Below, piece after piece: positions 1 to 6,679 of a stretch of DNA of 12,531 bases. The stretch's first letter is position 1; every line of letters starts with the position of its first letter. The position numbers and the translations under genes were made by a program. This stretch comes from Pseudomonadota bacterium. GTDB taxonomy: Bacteria > Pseudomonadota > Gammaproteobacteria > Xanthomonadales > Xanthomonadaceae. The stretch is taken from assembly GCA_023457475.1 (NCBI GenBank), contig JAEWLO010000220.1:1-12531 (forward strand). Reading direction: 5' to 3'. A model generated the notes under the pieces. It worked only from the letters and a program-made list of their open reading frames with translations. It made no database searches and had not been told where the DNA came from.

Positions 1-35
1 CTGGGGAGTTGCAGACGCCACCGCCGGATCTAAGA

Positions 36-64
36 ATTGCAGGATTGCAGGATTGAAATCCTGC
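36..64 (+). promoter_or_regulatory. Tandem 8-bp repeat plus perfect palindrome upstream of receptor gene
   Basis: Positions 36-43 and 44-51 are identical ATTGCAGG units, followed by a partial third unit (52-55). The second unit merges into a perfect inverted repeat: GCAGGATT (47-54), spacer GA, AATCCTGC (57-64). A TTGAAA hexamer, one base from the -35 consensus, lies at 53-58 in the middle of the palindrome; no convincing -10 follows at 17-19 bp. Seen directly: the repeat and the dyad. Inferred: an operator for a repressor or activator of the receptor, with a half-site extension at 39-46. It could instead be the 3' end structure of an unseen upstream gene, but no T-run follows it. Confidence 0.4.
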
Positions 65-94
65 TGAAACACGGTCTCAATATCGTGCCGGATC

Positions 95-117
95 ACTGCG
101 TCCAAAGGGGGCGCAGT
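95..117 (+). other. Hairpin in the leader of the receptor gene
   Basis: ACTGCGTCC (95-103) can pair with GGGCGCAGT (109-117) around an AAAGG loop: nine pairs, one of them G-T. It ends 25 bp before the receptor start codon. No T-run follows, so it is not a normal terminator. If the transcript begins upstream, the hairpin would sit in the 5' untranslated region. Confidence 0.3.
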
Positions 118-142
118 CTTCGTTCACTGACCGAGACCCTGA

Positions 143-2446
143 ATGTCCGCCCATCGCACTGTTTCTTCGTTCCGTACCGCCCGCCTGCCGCAGGCGCTGG
201 CGCTGGCCTGCGCCTCCCTGGTCGCCACCGGGACCGCCCTGGCCCAGGAGGTCTCGCCGACCGCGCTGGACGCAATCACCGTCACCGCCGACCACCGCGA
301 GCGCAACCTGCAGGAAGTGCCGGTCTCGGTAGGCGTGGTGCAAGGCGAACAGTTCCGCGATTTCACCGCCGGCGGCGATGACACCCTGCTGGCGCTGTCC
401 GGCAAAGTCCCCAGCTTCTATGCGGAAACCACCACCGGCCGCATCTTCCCCCGCTTCTACATCCGTGGCCTGGGCAATATCGACTTCTACCTGGGGGCGT
501 CGCAGCCGGTCTCCATCATCCAGGACGATGTGGTGCTGGAACACGTGGTACTGAAGTCCAACCCGGTCTACGACGTGGACCAGATCGAAGTGCTGCGTGG
601 CCCACAGGGCACGCTCTTCGGCCGCAACACCACCGCGGGCATCGTGAAGTTCGACAGCATCAAGCCCAGCCAGGACGCCAGCGGCCGGGTGCAGGCCAGC
701 TACGGCACGCATGGCAGCGTGTCGGTCGACGGTGGTATCGGCGGACCGATCAGCGATATCGCCTCCTTCCGTTTCTCGGCGCTGTACCAGCATCGCGACG
801 ACTACGTGGACAATACCTATACGGGCCCCAGCGCGGATGGCACCGTATCGCCGAAGAAGAACGCCATGGGCGGCTTCGACGACCGCAACGTGCGCGCACA
901 GCTGCTGCTGCAGCCCAGCGAGGCATTCTCGCTGCTGGCCTCGGCACATGCGCGCGACTACGAAGGCACCTCGACCCTGTTCCTGCGCAATGCCATCACC
1001 CGCGGTTCCAACCGGACCGATGCGCCGCGCGACCAGGTGGCCTACGACGAGGCCGACAACAACCCGCAGGCCTACAAGACCTATGGTGGCTCGGTGAAGG
1101 CCGTGTACGACTTCGGCAACGTCGCGCTGACCTCGATCACCGCGTATGAAACCACCTCCGGCTACAGCCGGGGCGACACCGACGGTGGCGCTGCGGCCAA
1201 CTTCCCGGTCAACGGCGCGCCGAACGGCTTCGGCCAGTCGATGGGCCAGATCCGCGACCTCGACCAGTGGACCCAGGAAATCCGCCTGGCCAACGCCGAC
1301 AGCAATCGCCTGAAATGGCAGGTCGGCGCGTTCTACTTCGACGGCCGCGACACCACCGACTTCTACCAGCGCGCCTGGTTCCTGCAGGGCACCGCACGCA
1401 ACCCGAACAACTGGGTGCGCCTGCGCAATACCAACACCTCGTGGGCGGGCTTCGGCCAGGTCAGCTATGACGTGACCGACCGTTTCACCCTGACCACCGG
1501 CCTGCGCCAGACCCGCGACGAAAAGCGCACCCGTCTGCTCAAGACCGCCGACACCGTCGCCGGCGTGGTCACCTACCGTGGCCGCACCGACGTGGAAATG
1601 GCCGACACCACACCCAGCTGGGACCTGAGCGCGATGTATGCGTTCAACCCGCAGGTCAGCGTGTACGCCAAGGTGGCGCGGGGCTTCCGTGGCCCCACCA
1701 TCCAGGGCCGTTCAGCCGTGTTCAACGCCGACTTCACCACAGCGGATTCGGAAACCATCCTGTCGTGGGAGGCGGGTGTCAAGAGCAGTCTGTGGGACAA
1801 CCGCCTGCGTTTGAATGCGGCCGCCTTCACCTACACCGTGAATGACATCCAGCTCAACGGCAACGATTCCAACGGCAACGGCGTCCTGTTCAACGCTGAC
1901 AAGGCCAAGGCCTACGGCCTGGAAGCGGACATGGAATTGCGCCCGATTCCGAACCTGAGCCTGAGCGCCGGTGTGAGCCTGCTGCACAGCGAGATCCAGG
2001 ACGACCGCGTGTATGCGCAGGTGTGCGCGCTGAATGGCACGGTGGTGTGCGATGTGTACGACCCGACCATCAAGGTCGGAGCCAACACGTTCGCACAGAT
2101 CAACGGCAACCCGCTGCCGAACGCGCCGAAGTACAACCTGAACCTTGCCGCCCGCTACGACGTGCCGGTGAACGACAGCGACGTGTTCTTCGTATCCACG
2201 GACTGGAACCGGCAGGGATATACCAGTTTCGTGCTGTACGACTCGGCCGAGTTCAATTCCAGGGGGAGTTTCGAGGGTGGGCTGAAGCTGGGCTACTCGG
2301 GAAACTACGGGGCGTGGGAAGTGGCGCTGTTCGCGCGCAACATCACCAACGAGAAGAACCTCAAGGGGGTGATCGAGAACTACATGGCGGCGGTGTACAA
2401 CGAACCGCGTACCGTGGGGGTTTCGGTGAACCTCAACTGGCAGTAG
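143..2446 (+). CDS. TonB-dependent outer-membrane receptor
   Basis: A 767-residue ligand-gated outer-membrane channel, energised by TonB-ExbB-ExbD, importing a siderophore, sugar or other scarce nutrient; the substrate cannot be told from sequence. Residues 1-34 form a Sec signal peptide (R11-R14, hydrophobic core, ALA before Q35). A TonB-box-like DAITVTA lies at 43-49. The plug follows to about residue 170 and holds the family signature IEVLRGPQGTLFGRNTTAG. The rest is the beta-barrel, ending in an aromatic-rich last strand (VNLNWQ); the final residue is Q rather than the usual aromatic. The mature protein has only two cysteines, C628 and C636, probably a small disulfide loop on the outer face. 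The ATG follows an in-frame TGA (140-142) directly, so no upstream start is possible; no clear Shine-Dalgarno site precedes it. The TAG stop lies inside a SMAG repeat. Family assignment is certain, substrate unknown. Confidence 0.95.
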   Translation: MSAHRTVSSFRTARLPQALALACASLVATGTALAQEVSPTALDAITVTADHRERNLQEVPVSVGVVQGEQFRDFTAGGDDTLLALSGKVPSFYAETTTGRIFPRFYIRGLGNIDFYLGASQPVSIIQDDVVLEHVVLKSNPVYDVDQIEVLRGPQGTLFGRNTTAGIVKFDSIKPSQDASGRVQASYGTHGSVSVDGGIGGPISDIASFRFSALYQHRDDYVDNTYTGPSADGTVSPKKNAMGGFDDRNVRAQLLLQPSEAFSLLASAHARDYEGTSTLFLRNAITRGSNRTDAPRDQVAYDEADNNPQAYKTYGGSVKAVYDFGNVALTSITAYETTSGYSRGDTDGGAAANFPVNGAPNGFGQSMGQIRDLDQWTQEIRLANADSNRLKWQVGAFYFDGRDTTDFYQRAWFLQGTARNPNNWVRLRNTNTSWAGFGQVSYDVTDRFTLTTGLRQTRDEKRTRLLKTADTVAGVVTYRGRTDVEMADTTPSWDLSAMYAFNPQVSVYAKVARGFRGPTIQGRSAVFNADFTTADSETILSWEAGVKSSLWDNRLRLNAAAFTYTVNDIQLNGNDSNGNGVLFNADKAKAYGLEADMELRPIPNLSLSAGVSLLHSEIQDDRVYAQVCALNGTVVCDVYDPTIKVGANTFAQINGNPLPNAPKYNLNLAARYDVPVNDSDVFFVSTDWNRQGYTSFVLYDSAEFNSRGSFEGGLKLGYSGNYGAWEVALFARNITNEKNLKGVIENYMAAVYNEPRTVGVSVNLNWQ

Positions 2447-2510
2447 TGCCACGCCTTGCGTGGCTGCGCGGTCTCCGGCAGGGTCGAAGCCACGCAGGGC
2501 GTGGCTCTAC
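2443..2510. repeat. Inverted pair of SMAG (REP-like) repeats
   Basis: Left unit, 2443-2465: GTAG, then stem GCCACGC (2448-2454), loop CTT, GCGTGGC (2458-2464). Right unit, 2488-2510, opposite orientation: AGCCACGC (2488-2495), loop AGG, GCGTGGCT (2499-2506), CTAC. The 23-base arms match each other at 21 positions as an inverted repeat, so they can form two small hairpins or one long hairpin with a 22-base loop. GTAG-tagged palindromes of this type are known as SMAG repeats in S. maltophilia. Placed between convergent genes, they probably stop transcription or protect 3' mRNA ends from both sides. Confidence 0.85.
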
Positions 2511-2527
2511 GACCTGAGCATCAATGC

Positions 2528-2550
2528 GTAGGGACACGCTATGCGTGTCC
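2528..2550 (+). repeat. SMAG repeat, GGACACGC subtype
   Basis: GTAG (2528-2531) is followed by GGACACGC (2532-2539), loop TAT and GCGTGTCC (2543-2550), a perfect 8-bp stem. It ends 17 bp before the stop codon of rnd, which lies on the other strand. The stem sequence differs from the neighbouring pair (GCCACGC type), so at least two SMAG subtypes sit side by side in this 120-bp gap. Confidence 0.8.
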
Positions 2551-2567
2551 ACGCAATGTCTCCCCGC

Positions 2568-3647
2568 TCAGCGCGCCGGCAGGACCGCCTGCAACCGCGA
2601 TTCCAGCTCCACCTGCCGCCATCCGGCCAACGCCGCGGGCCACTGCCGGCTCTCCAGATAACTCTCCAGGTGTTTGCGTGAGGCCAGCACGCCGTCGGGC
2701 AGCCCCAGCTCGGCGGTCCGTGCACTCACCGCGTCCTGCAATTTCTTCAGGGCCTGCTTGTTGCCATCATTGGCGGCCATCGCCAGCGGAGCCTGCGCCT
2801 CATCCTCCAGCGGCGTCACGAGCGCATGCCATACCGCACCGGCGAGCTTGCGTGGCGCTTTCGGAAAGCCTTCCATCACCCTGCCCAGCGCATCCTGATC
2901 GGCCGGTGGGGTACGTGCCAGCACGGCCGCCAGCTCGTTGTCCAGAATCCAGCTGCGGGGCCGGTCGCTGCTGCGTGCCTGCGCATCACGCCAGCGCAGC
3001 AGGCGCAGCAGGCGATGCTGTGCGGCCGCGTCCATGAACTGGGCCGACCGCATGGCCACATGCGGCCATCGCTCCTCGTCGTTCTCCACGCTGGTCAGCA
3101 GGCGCTCGGCGTCGTCGCGCAGCCACTGCAGGCGGCCCTGCGATTCCAGTTGTGATTCGATGGTGTCATGCAGCGCGAACAGATACTCCACGTCATCGGC
3201 GGCGTACTGCAGCTGCGACTCGGACAGCGGCCGGCGCATCCAGTCCGAACGCGTCTCCCCCTTGGGCAGTGCCACGCCGGTGATCGCCTCCACCAGCTTC
3301 TGGTAGCCCATGCCGCCGCCGATGCCGGCGAGCGACGCGCCGATCTGGGTATCGAACAGAGGCCGCGGCAATACGCCGCACGCGACCTTGAACGTCACCA
3401 GGTCCTCGCTGGCGCTGTGCATGATCTTGAGAATGGAGGGATCGGCCAGCCAGGTGGCCAGGGCGGCGGTCATGCCGGGAATGAGCGGGTCGATGATGAG
3501 GATCTCGTCGCCGACCGCCATCTGCACCAGCGCCAACTGCGGCCAGTAGGTGCGTTCGCGGATGAATTCAGTGTCCAGGCCGATCCGGGGGGGATGCTTG
3601 GCGTAGCGGGCGTCCAGCTCCGCCGGAGAAGTGATCCAATGTGCCAC
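2568..3647 (-). CDS. rnd: Ribonuclease D
   Basis: A 3'-to-5' exoribonuclease of the DEDDy superfamily that trims tRNA precursors and other stable RNAs in the cytoplasm using two metal ions. All three catalytic motifs are present: Exo I with D25 and E27 (LDTEF), Exo II HSASEDLVTF with D82, and Exo III YAADD with Y148 and D152. A first HRDC domain spans roughly 206-286 and a divergent second one the C-terminus, as in E. coli RNase D; the 359-residue length is usual. The start is GTG at 3645-3647; the N-terminus then lines up with the family, and no ATG is nearby. The ribosome binding site is weak. The gene is divergent from the lipoprotein gene and convergent with the receptor gene, from which SMAG repeats separate it. 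Confidence 0.95.
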   Translation of the reverse strand: MAHWITSPAELDARYAKHPPRIGLDTEFIRERTYWPQLALVQMAVGDEILIIDPLIPGMTAALATWLADPSILKIMHSASEDLVTFKVACGVLPRPLFDTQIGASLAGIGGGMGYQKLVEAITGVALPKGETRSDWMRRPLSESQLQYAADDVEYLFALHDTIESQLESQGRLQWLRDDAERLLTSVENDEERWPHVAMRSAQFMDAAAQHRLLRLLRWRDAQARSSDRPRSWILDNELAAVLARTPPADQDALGRVMEGFPKAPRKLAGAVWHALVTPLEDEAQAPLAMAANDGNKQALKKLQDAVSARTAELGLPDGVLASRKHLESYLESRQWPAALAGWRQVELESRLQAVLPAR

Positions 3648-3727
3648 GTAGGGTTCCGTTTACTGCAGGGGGCTCGGGTAGGCAGGATAACGCGCCTGCC
3701 ACGGCCGCGCGCCGTTATGATGAGGCC
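3648..3727. promoter_or_regulatory. Divergent regulatory region between rnd and lipoprotein gene
   Basis: This 80-bp gap must hold promoters for both flanking genes. It contains a perfect inverted repeat GGCAGG (3681-3686) and CCTGCC (3695-3700) with an 8-base AT-containing spacer that includes GGATAA, a possible -10-like stretch. The dyad may be an operator serving both genes, or chance. Exact -35/-10 elements cannot be assigned. Confidence 0.35.
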
Positions 3728-5599
3728 ATGCTGCGAACCCCCGGTCCCCTGACGCTGCTGCTGGCCACGGTGCTGTGCACCCTTATGGCCTGTTCGCCCG
3801 AGTCTCCCCCGCCGACGCCTGCGAAGGCGGCAGACGCCGTGACCCCGCAGGAGATCGCGCCGAAGCCGGCGCAGGTGACCATCGGCGGACAGGATGCGGC
3901 CGAAACCGTCCAGCGCTGGCAGGTGCCGGTCGTGACGATTCCCGACAATGGCGTAGCCCAGGCGCGCCGCGCGGCGGCCGAGGCGTTCGAGCAGCACCAC
4001 CTTTACGAAGACGCCGACGCCGCATTGCCGATCTGGCTTGCCCTGCTGCAGCGCGATCCGAAGGATCGTCAGGCACTGGCAGGTGTGAACCGGGCCAAGG
4101 AACGCCTGCTGGATGACATCGCCGCTCTCCTGGCGCGTCCGCTCAGGCAGCGCGAGGCTGTGGTCCAGGCAAGCGAGAAGGCTCTGGTGCTGCTCACCGT
4201 CGCCCCGGGCGACCCGCGCGTGCGTGAACTGCAGTCACGGGTGGAGCTGGCGCAGCGGGTGATCGCCTACAACCGGGCCGGCGAAGACGACCTGCGCAAC
4301 GACCGCATCGGCGAGGATGGCGACGGAGCCCTGCCCAGTTTCCGCGAGGCGCTGGCGTTGGCACCGGACAACCCAAGGGCCATCCAGGGCCTTGCCGCCG
4401 CGGAAAGCGCCCTCATCCGCCGCGCCGAAACCGCTGCGCGCGCGGCCGATTTCACCGGTGCAGGCCTCTGGCTGGCCGAGGCGGCCAAGGTGCGCGATTC
4501 GGCCCCTGCCATCAATGACGCCTTCGAACGGGTGGAGCGCATCCGCGCCGAAACGCTGGTGCGCCTGCGCGATGAAGGCCTGCGCGACCTCACCAGCGCG
4601 CAGGGGCTCAAGCCCGCGCGGCAGAAGCTGGAAGACGCGCTGCGCATAGCGCTGCCTGGCGATCCGGTGGTGGCAACGCTGCGCGAGCGGATCGAACTGG
4701 TGACCCATTACGGCAGCTTCCGTCCCCGTCAGGTGTTCAGCGACGCGCTGCGTGATGGCGGGCGTGGCCCGCAGATGATCGTGGTGCCGCACGGCGGGTT
4801 CCAGATGGGCGCGGCGGCGGGCGAAATCGGGGCCACGGATGCCGAACGACCCTCGCACTATGTCCGTTTCGATCGGGGGTTCGCGATGGCGATCACCGAA
4901 GTGACCGTGGCCGATTTCCGCCGCTATGTGCAGGCCAGCAAGGCGCGCCCGCGTGCCACCCGGCGTGGGCATTCCACCGTGTACGACGAGCGCAGCGGCA
5001 ACTTCGTGCTGCGCAGCGGGGTGGACTGGCAGTCCGGCTACGACGGTGATCTGGCGCTGGCCAACGGACCGGTGATGCACGTGAGCGTGCGCGACGCCGA
5101 GCACTACGCCATGTGGCTCAGCGAACAGACCGGGCGCAACTACCGCCTGCCCAGCGAGGCCGAGTTCGAATACGCGCTGCGCGCCGGCACCAGTGGGCGC
5201 TACCCGTGGGGCGACGCGGGCACGCCGCCCACCGGCTCGGGCAACTTTACCGGAGGCGAGGATGTGTCGCCCTCCGGGCGGCGGTGGTTCAACGCCTTCG
5301 TCGGGTTCGGCGATGGCTGGTGGGGGCCCGCGCCGGTGGCCAGCTTCGCGCCCAATGCCTGGGGCCTGCACGACATGGCCGGCAACCTGAGCGAATGGGT
5401 GGCCGACTGCTGGCACGCCAGCTATCGCCGCGCGCCGGCCGACGGCGCGGCCTGGTTCAATCCAGGGTGCCGCCAGCGGGTGATCCGGGGCGGCAACTGG
5501 GCCAACGCCCCCGAACAGACCCGGGCGGCCTGGCGGCAGTCGCAGGATTCGGACACCACCAACGCCCGGATCGGCTTCCGGCTGGTACGCGGTATCTGA
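3728..5599 (+). CDS. SUMF1-fold (formylglycine-generating-enzyme-like) lipoprotein with helical-repeat N-terminus
   Basis: Start ATG 3728 gives 623 residues and a clear lipoprotein signal: hydrophobic core 8-16, lipobox L19-M-A-C22. An upstream in-frame GTG at 3641 would overlap the rnd start and bury the signal, so it is rejected. The GAGG at 3722-3725 is only two bases from the ATG, tight for a ribosome binding site. After a Pro/Ala-rich tether, residues about 70-340 are helical, TPR-like repeats (for example ALALAPDNPRAIQGL). Residues about 348-623 are an FGE-sulfatase domain: VPHGGFQMG, YRLPSEAEFEYA (472-483), YPWGD, WGLHDMAGNLSEWVADC (545-561), VIRGGNW (585-591), GFRLVRG. The two catalytic cysteines that follow the RGG(S/N) motif in true FGE are missing (ANAPEQTRAAWRQ there), so sulfatase activation is unlikely. 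C561 and C581 may form a disulfide. Role unknown; probably a periplasm-facing scaffold or binding protein. A peptidase gene follows 72 bp downstream. Confidence 0.88.
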   Translation: MLRTPGPLTLLLATVLCTLMACSPESPPPTPAKAADAVTPQEIAPKPAQVTIGGQDAAETVQRWQVPVVTIPDNGVAQARRAAAEAFEQHHLYEDADAALPIWLALLQRDPKDRQALAGVNRAKERLLDDIAALLARPLRQREAVVQASEKALVLLTVAPGDPRVRELQSRVELAQRVIAYNRAGEDDLRNDRIGEDGDGALPSFREALALAPDNPRAIQGLAAAESALIRRAETAARAADFTGAGLWLAEAAKVRDSAPAINDAFERVERIRAETLVRLRDEGLRDLTSAQGLKPARQKLEDALRIALPGDPVVATLRERIELVTHYGSFRPRQVFSDALRDGGRGPQMIVVPHGGFQMGAAAGEIGATDAERPSHYVRFDRGFAMAITEVTVADFRRYVQASKARPRATRRGHSTVYDERSGNFVLRSGVDWQSGYDGDLALANGPVMHVSVRDAEHYAMWLSEQTGRNYRLPSEAEFEYALRAGTSGRYPWGDAGTPPTGSGNFTGGEDVSPSGRRWFNAFVGFGDGWWGPAPVASFAPNAWGLHDMAGNLSEWVADCWHASYRRAPADGAAWFNPGCRQRVIRGGNWANAPEQTRAAWRQSQDSDTTNARIGFRLVRGI

Positions 5600-5671
5600 T
5601 TTCACACGCCAGGGCGGTAGGATCGTCCCAGCGCTGGCCGGGGTGGGCCGGCCCCTTCAGGAAGCACGATC

Positions 5672-6577
5672 ATGCGCAGCGATCCGTTTGGTGGTCAGTC
5701 GCAGCAGCGGGCTCGACGCCCTGGCCTGTTTGGCAACATCCGCTGGTGGGTGCTGCTGGCTTTCGCCGGGTATGCGGCCTACTACTGGTTCTCCAACCGC
5801 AGCGTGGACCCCTACACGGGCGAAAGCGTCCTGATCGACAGTTCGCTCGATGCCAGTCAGGAGAAGGCGCTGGGGTTGCAGGCCTATCAGGAAATCCTGG
5901 CCCAGGAGCGGCCGCTGGATCCAAACGCGCAGATCTCGCAGGACGTGCGCGCCATTGCCGCGCAGCTGATCCGCAAGGTGGACGTGGTGGAAACCGCGCT
6001 GGCCGAGGAACACGGGCTCAAGCCCGCGCATTTCTCGCGGGAATTCGAGTGGGAAGTGAACGTCATCCAGTCCGACCAGGCCAATGCGTTCTGTCTGCCG
6101 GGCGGCAAGATGGCGGTGTATACCGGGTTGGTCCCCGTCGCGCAGACCCGTGATGCGATGGCGGTCGTGATGGGGCATGAAATCGCGCACGCACTGCTGC
6201 GACATGGTGCGCAGCGCATGGCGCAGCAGAAGATGACCCAGATCGGGCAGATGGCGGGTGCGGCCAGTGGCATGGATGCTTCCCAGCAGCAGATGGTGAT
6301 GTCCGCGCTGGGCTATGGCTACCTGCTGCCGTATGCGCGCAACCATGAAACCCAGGCCGATGAGGTGGGGCTGATGCTGGCAGCGGCGGCCTGCTTCGAT
6401 CCCCGCGAAGCGGTGCCGCTGTGGGAACGCATGGGCCAGGCGGGTGGGGGCCAGGCACCGCCGGAGTTCTCGTCCACACATCCCAATCCAGGCACGCGCA
6501 TCCAGAACCTGCAGGGGTGGATGCCCAAGGCGATGGAGTACCGGCAGCGGTTCTGTGAGACGGCGGGCGGATCCTGA
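5672..6577 (+). CDS. Membrane-anchored M48 family zinc metallopeptidase
   Basis: A 301-residue peptidase of family M48, the group of the envelope proteases LoiP (YggG) and BepA. One transmembrane segment near residues 25-41 (WWVLLAFAGYAAYYWF) acts as an uncleaved anchor, with basic residues before it, placing the catalytic domain in the periplasm. Zinc site: H169-E-I-A-H173 with E170 as the base, and E226 in HETQADEVG as third ligand. FCLPGGKMAVYTGL and STHPNPGTRI are also typical of the family. AGGAAG at 5659-5664, seven bases before the ATG, is a good ribosome binding site and fixes the start. It lies downstream of the SUMF1-like lipoprotein in the same direction and may share its transcript. 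Likely role: quality control of envelope proteins; the exact subfamily is uncertain. Confidence 0.93.
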   Translation: MRSDPFGGQSQQRARRPGLFGNIRWWVLLAFAGYAAYYWFSNRSVDPYTGESVLIDSSLDASQEKALGLQAYQEILAQERPLDPNAQISQDVRAIAAQLIRKVDVVETALAEEHGLKPAHFSREFEWEVNVIQSDQANAFCLPGGKMAVYTGLVPVAQTRDAMAVVMGHEIAHALLRHGAQRMAQQKMTQIGQMAGAASGMDASQQQMVMSALGYGYLLPYARNHETQADEVGLMLAAAACFDPREAVPLWERMGQAGGGQAPPEFSSTHPNPGTRIQNLQGWMPKAMEYRQRFCETAGGS

Positions 6578-6599
6578 TCGTCTTCGTCCGGCATCCGTT

Positions 6600-6622
6600 G
6601 GACACGCATGGCGTGTCCCTAC
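6600..6622 (-). repeat. SMAG repeat, GGACACGC subtype, reverse orientation
   Basis: GGACACGC (6600-6607), loop ATG, GCGTGTCC (6611-6618), then CTAC (6619-6622), the complement of GTAG. The 8-bp stem is perfect. It starts 22 bp after the stop codon of the M48 gene and forms an inverted pair with the unit at 6643-6665. Confidence 0.82.
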
Positions 6623-6642
6623 GCCGCCCACGCCGAACCCGC

Positions 6643-6665
6643 GCAGTGACACGCCATGCGTGTCA
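6643..6665 (+). repeat. SMAG repeat with degenerate GCAG head
   Basis: TGACACGC (6647-6654), loop CAT, GCGTGTCA (6658-6665) make a perfect 8-bp stem. The four bases before it are GCAG instead of GTAG, a single change from the family mark. Against the complement of 6600-6622 it matches at 20 of 23 positions, so the pair could fold into one long hairpin with a 20-base loop. It ends 14 bp from the xseA stop codon. Confidence 0.75.
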
Positions 6666-6679
6666 ATCGGAACGCGGGA

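Noticed and set aside
77..949. 290-codon ORF antisense to the receptor gene
   Set aside because: Composition is rich in Arg, Ala, Gly and His with no motif; it mirrors a real gene in GC-rich DNA where antisense stops are rare.
2443..2550. CRISPR-like array
   Set aside because: Three short palindromes with GTAG heads, mixed orientation and unequal spacing; no repeat-spacer periodicity.
3717..3752. 11-codon ORF (ATG ATG) overlapping the lipoprotein start
   Set aside because: No ribosome binding site and short; expected by chance.
4235..5605. 456-codon ORF antisense to the SUMF1-like lipoprotein gene
   Set aside because: Low-complexity Arg/Ala/His-rich translation without family signature, while the plus strand has a lipobox and a complete domain.
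5645..5654. GGGCCGGCCC palindrome between lipoprotein and M48 genes
   Set aside because: Ten-base GC palindromes are frequent by chance in DNA of this composition and nothing else supports a site.
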